Source: Planctomycetota bacterium (GTDB lineage Bacteria; Planctomycetota; UBA1135). Taken from it: 7,535 nt of DNA. Each line of letters opens with the position of its first letter. Within the stretch, counting starts at the first letter, position 1. Made by a program: the position numbers and the translations under genes. Shown here piece by piece: positions 4,363 to 7,535 of the stretch. Where the stretch lies: contig JAKVCF010000113.1 of the NCBI GenBank assembly GCA_022447335.1, positions 1 through 7,535 on the forward strand, in the 5' to 3' direction. A model generated the notes under the pieces. It made no database searches, was not told the origin of the DNA, and saw only the letters and a program-made list of their open reading frames with translations.

Positions 4363-7300
4363 TCAGACTTCTGCTGAGGCCTCTGCCGCCGGTTTGCGCA
4401 TCTGGAACCAGGCGCGCGACCAGTCCGCAGCGCGGCGCATTTGCGCATAGACCAGTGGTACTGTCCACAGGGTGCACAGAGTGCTGATTGCCAGGCCACC
4501 CGAAACGCCTATGGCTAAGCCTCGGAAGCTAAAACCTCCTGATCCACCTTCGGACATTGCGATCGGAAGCAGCCCGCAAATCGTAGTGAAAGCTGTCATC
4601 AGTACCGGGCGGAGTCGGTCGCGTACGCCACCGAGAATGGCTTCGCGTCGGCCGTGGCCACGCGTCTCCAATTGTAGGATGCGGTCAACTAGAACGATCC
4701 CGTTGTTCACTACCACGCCGGCTAGCACGATCATGCCAACCCAAGCGAGCAAGTCGATGGGTACGCCGGAGAGGCGGAATGCCCACTGAAATCCGACCCA
4801 CGCAAAGGGTACGGAAACCAAGACAGAGAAGGGCAGAATTAGCGAGTTGAATAGCAGGCCCATGAGCAGGAAGACCAATGCGATCGACAGCATTAGTGCG
4901 CGTTGAATATCTTGCAACCCTTCGTTGAAGTCGGCTAGGCCGCCGACTGGCGTCCAGTGGTAACCCTCTGGTAGTTCGATCTCGGACATGAACTGGCGCG
5001 CTTGGCGCGCCGCTTCCTTTAGGTCCTCTGTATTGGTCTTGAGGCCGAGCGATGCGACAGTTCGACCATCACGGCGAGAGATGGCAGCAGGGCCACGGCC
5101 GGGTTCAAAACTGGCAAAGGTCGACAGTGGTACGGATGCGAGGCCTGTCCAGATCGACATGTCGGTCAAGTCACGACGGTCTGGGTTATCTTGCCGGTCG
5201 TATTCGAGAATGATAGGTACATCCTCGTTCGGCATCTGGAAGCGCGAGACCATGAATCCGCGCAAGTTCCATTCGATGTTGCCAACCATCGTTTGACTAT
5301 TGAGGCCGACTTGTGACATGCGGTCGCGGTCGAGTCGTACCAGGATTTCGCGAGAAGTTTCCGCGGCTTCTGAAACTGATTCGAAGAGGCCAGAACTTTC
5401 AGCCTTCTTGCGCACCTCCTCAAGTACTTCCATTAGGGTGCGGCTATCTGGACCTTCAAGTTGAATGCGTGTCCAGCCCTTCTGGTCTTCGGTGGCGCGC
5501 TCATTAAATTCCTCGCCGAAGCGGTATTCGATTGTGGCCAGTTCAGGTAGGCGACCCTGGAGCGTTTCGAGGACCTGCCTTTCTTCGTTCGGAGTGGGGC
5601 GCTTTTCGTGCCAGATGTTGATCTTGCCGCCGTCGCGGTCGAACTGAACGCCCAGGTCTGGCGATCCGATGTCTTCGAGCAGCTGCGGGTCGGTCAGCGC
5701 CTCTTCCATCTTGAGAATCTGATCGTGCGCCTCACCTAAGTTGGCTGCACCGCGAATGCGGAATCGCGCCTCGAGCTGATTCCCCATGGAAAGATCGTTG
5801 CTGACTTGACCGCCGTAGTCAGCGACCTGGCCTGAGAAGAAGACAAGGATGGCCAGAGAGCTGGCGCGTAGCGGGTGATCCAGGCTCCAATTGACCAGCT
5901 TCGGCAGAAACTTGCGTACAAAGGCAAGCGGCGAAGCGCGATCGAAGATGCGTACTAATCTTACGAAGGGTCGCAAGGTTAGGTCGAGGGTGTTGCGCAC
6001 TGGGGTGAATACGCGGCGGAAGGGGGGCGTGGGTTGGCCCTCCTCCGCATGGCCGCCAAGGCGATAGCAGACCACTGGCACAATTACGATCGCCAGAAGT
6101 AGTGCCGCAACCAATGACACGCAGAGCGGAACGCCCACCGCTCCGGTGAGCACGCGTGCATTCTGATCTTCGCCCATGAAGATAAGTGGCACAAAGACTA
6201 CGACTGTGGTGAGCGTGGCGGTAATGACCGCTAACATGACTTCGGACGGCCCATTTGCGCACGCTTCGCGCAAAGATTCGCCGCGTTCTCGCCTAGCAAA
6301 GATGCTCTCTACGATCACGACTGAGTTGTCAACCAGCATGCCAATTGACACAGTGATCCCAGTCATAGTCAAAATGTTGAAGGTTTCGCCTGCGAAGTAC
6401 AAAAAGGCGAGCGTGATCAGTACAGAGAAGGGGATCGATGCAGCGATCAGTAGTGTGTAGCGCAGTCGGCGCAGGAAGAGCATCAGCACCATGCTGGCGA
6501 TCAGGCCACCGAGGATGGCGTCGCGCACTAGGCTTTCGAGTGCGCTTTGCACGTTCTCACCCTGGTTCCAGAAGATCGAGAACTCCATGCCGCCGTAAGC
6601 GGGGTCAAGTGGAACTTTCTCTTTAATGACAGTCGCGAGTTCCCGGCATACCTCAAAGGTGTTAGCCGAGGTTTCCTTTTGTACGCTCATGCCAACTGCG
6701 AACTCACCGTTTACTTTGAAGTAGCTTTCGGGTGCCGAGCGCACTAGTGCGACACGACCGACATCGGCTAACGTTAGTCCTGGTTGCACCGGAAATTCTT
6801 CGATGTCTTGCAGGCTTTGGAAGCGTGAGTCCACTCGTACGATGTATCGCGAACCAGCGTCATCTAAATCGCCGACTGGTGCGGATTGGTTATCTGCTTG
6901 TAGGCGCGCGACTAGGCTGCTGATGTCGACGCGGTTGGCGACAATCTTGTCTTCATCGAGAAAGATTCGGACCGATTGCGGTAGCACGCCACTTGCATTC
7001 ACCGCTGCTACGCCTTCGACTGCTTCCAGGCGTGGTGCTAGCACATTACCGATGAGGTTTTGCGAGCGCTCGAATGTGTCCTCTTCGTAGGCGACTCCGA
7101 TCCACATGATCGGTAAGTCGGAGGATTGGAATCGGCGTACGGTGACGCGGTCAGCGTCACTCGGTAGCAGCGGACGAACGCGCTCTACTCGATCGGCCAC
7201 CTCAGCCTGCGCTTGATCCATGTCGGTGTCGCCCGGGTAGGACAGCACCACGTAACCGGAGCCGGAGGAGGCCACCGCAAGGGTTTCTTTGACACCGGAG

Positions 7301-7535
7301 AGTGTGCGCAACTCGCCTTCGAGCGGCCGCACCACGCGTGTTTCTACTTCATTCGGATTTGCTCCTGCCCATGGAACCTGCACAAAAATAGTTGTCGACG
7401 CTAAGTTCGACGGGAGCATCTCAATCGGAATTCGAAGAGCCGCAATTGCTGCTGCGCCAAGCAGTGCAAGCACAAGCATGAAGACCGCGATTGGTCGTTG
7501 AATTAGCGCCCGGAAAAAGCGGATGAGCGTATCTT
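4363..7535 (-). CDS. RND-family efflux permease, AcrB/SwrC-like (5' end just outside the window)
   Basis: This is an inner-membrane, proton-driven RND transporter, normally a trimer that works with a periplasmic adaptor and an outer-membrane channel. About 1,056 residues are visible, close to the full family length. The frame stays open past the ATG at 7479 and continues as a classic RND N-terminus (DTLIRFFRALIQRPIAVF), so the true start is a few codons beyond 7535. Numbering from the first visible residue: helix 1 at about 16-36, first porter domain, helices 2-6 at about 340-489, helix 7 near 556-574, second porter domain, helices 8-12 at about 878-1029, and a short polar tail. The relay helices read MLVDNSVVIV (Asp402, Asn403) and GVVVNNGIVLVD (Asn943, Asn944). 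These correspond to Asp407/Asp408 and Lys940 of E. coli AcrB; VDN/VNN variants are usual in SwrC-like members. The substrate is unknown. Adaptor and channel genes may lie beyond the right edge. Confidence 0.95.
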   Translation of the reverse strand, partial: DTLIRFFRALIQRPIAVFMLVLALLGAAAIAALRIPIEMLPSNLASTTIFVQVPWAGANPNEVETRVVRPLEGELRTLSGVKETLAVASSGSGYVVLSYPGDTDMDQAQAEVADRVERVRPLLPSDADRVTVRRFQSSDLPIMWIGVAYEEDTFERSQNLIGNVLAPRLEAVEGVAAVNASGVLPQSVRIFLDEDKIVANRVDISSLVARLQADNQSAPVGDLDDAGSRYIVRVDSRFQSLQDIEEFPVQPGLTLADVGRVALVRSAPESYFKVNGEFAVGMSVQKETSANTFEVCRELATVIKEKVPLDPAYGGMEFSIFWNQGENVQSALESLVRDAILGGLIASMVLMLFLRRLRYTLLIAASIPFSVLITLAFLYFAGETFNILTMTGITVSIGMLVDNSVVIVESIFARRERGESLREACANGPSEVMLAVITATLTTVVVFVPLIFMGEDQNARVLTGAVGVPLCVSLVAALLLAIVIVPVVCYRLGGHAEEGQPTPPFRRVFTPVRNTLDLTLRPFVRLVRIFDRASPLAFVRKFLPKLVNWSLDHPLRASSLAILVFFSGQVADYGGQVSNDLSMGNQLEARFRIRGAANLGEAHDQILKMEEALTDPQLLEDIGSPDLGVQFDRDGGKINIWHEKRPTPNEERQVLETLQGRLPELATIEYRFGEEFNERATEDQKGWTRIQLEGPDSRTLMEVLEEVRKKAESSGLFESVSEAAETSREILVRLDRDRMSQVGLNSQTMVGNIEWNLRGFMVSRFQMPNEDVPIILEYDRQDNPDRRDLTDMSIWTGLASVPLSTFASFEPGRGPAAISRRDGRTVASLGLKTNTEDLKEAARQARQFMSEIELPEGYHWTPVGGLADFNEGLQDIQRALMLSIALVFLLMGLLFNSLILPFSVLVSVPFAWVGFQWAFRLSGVPIDLLAWVGMIVLAGVVVNNGIVLVDRILQLETRGHGRREAILGGVRDRLRPVLMTAFTTICGLLPIAMSEGGSGGFSFRGLAIGVSGGLAISTLCTLWTVPLVYAQMRRAADWSRAWFQMRKPAAEASAEV

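Noticed and set aside
1..7535. Mobile element, CRISPR array, defence system, tRNA or rRNA
   Set aside because: There are no transposase or integrase motifs, no spaced direct repeats and no recognisable RNA gene; the window is filled by housekeeping and envelope genes with similar codon character.

Overview
The window reads as ordinary chromosomal backbone of a Gram-negative-type bacterium of moderately high G+C. An RND-type envelope transporter and an O-antigen ligase/polymerase-like membrane protein imply an outer membrane. The ribH-nusB pair is widespread. My recollection is that ribH-nusB-ftsY in a row occurs in Verrucomicrobiota such as Opitutae, but this lineage guess is inference from memory and weak.

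Layout: almost everything is on the minus strand, so read from high to low coordinates. First comes a near-complete RND efflux permease (7535 down to 4363) whose first few residues lie beyond the window edge. After a 76-base gap holding a possible sigma-70-like promoter, a tight cluster follows: ribH (lumazine synthase, 4286-3762), nusB (3765-2974), ftsY (2965-2051) and an O-antigen ligase-like gene (2054-132). ribH/nusB and ftsY/ligase each overlap by 4 bases, and nusB and ftsY are 8 bases apart, so the four are probably one transcript with translational coupling. At the left edge the 3' end of an unrecognised plus-strand gene (1-135) converges on the ligase gene, and the two stop codons share the palindrome TTAA. 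There is no unassigned stretch longer than 76 bases.

Functionally the cluster mixes riboflavin synthesis, transcription antitermination for rRNA, the membrane receptor for co-translational protein targeting, and an envelope polysaccharide protein. These are growth-linked jobs rather than one pathway.

I see no undescribed multi-gene system, defence island, mobile element, CRISPR array, tRNA or rRNA. The features most worth a second look are modifications of two housekeeping proteins. Lumazine synthase carries an insertion of about 18 residues, acidic and serine-rich, at the helix alpha4-alpha5 kink that is known to control capsid versus pentamer assembly. NusB carries a C-terminal extension of about 109 residues that looks disordered and includes a (PR)4 tract encoded by a hexanucleotide repeat.
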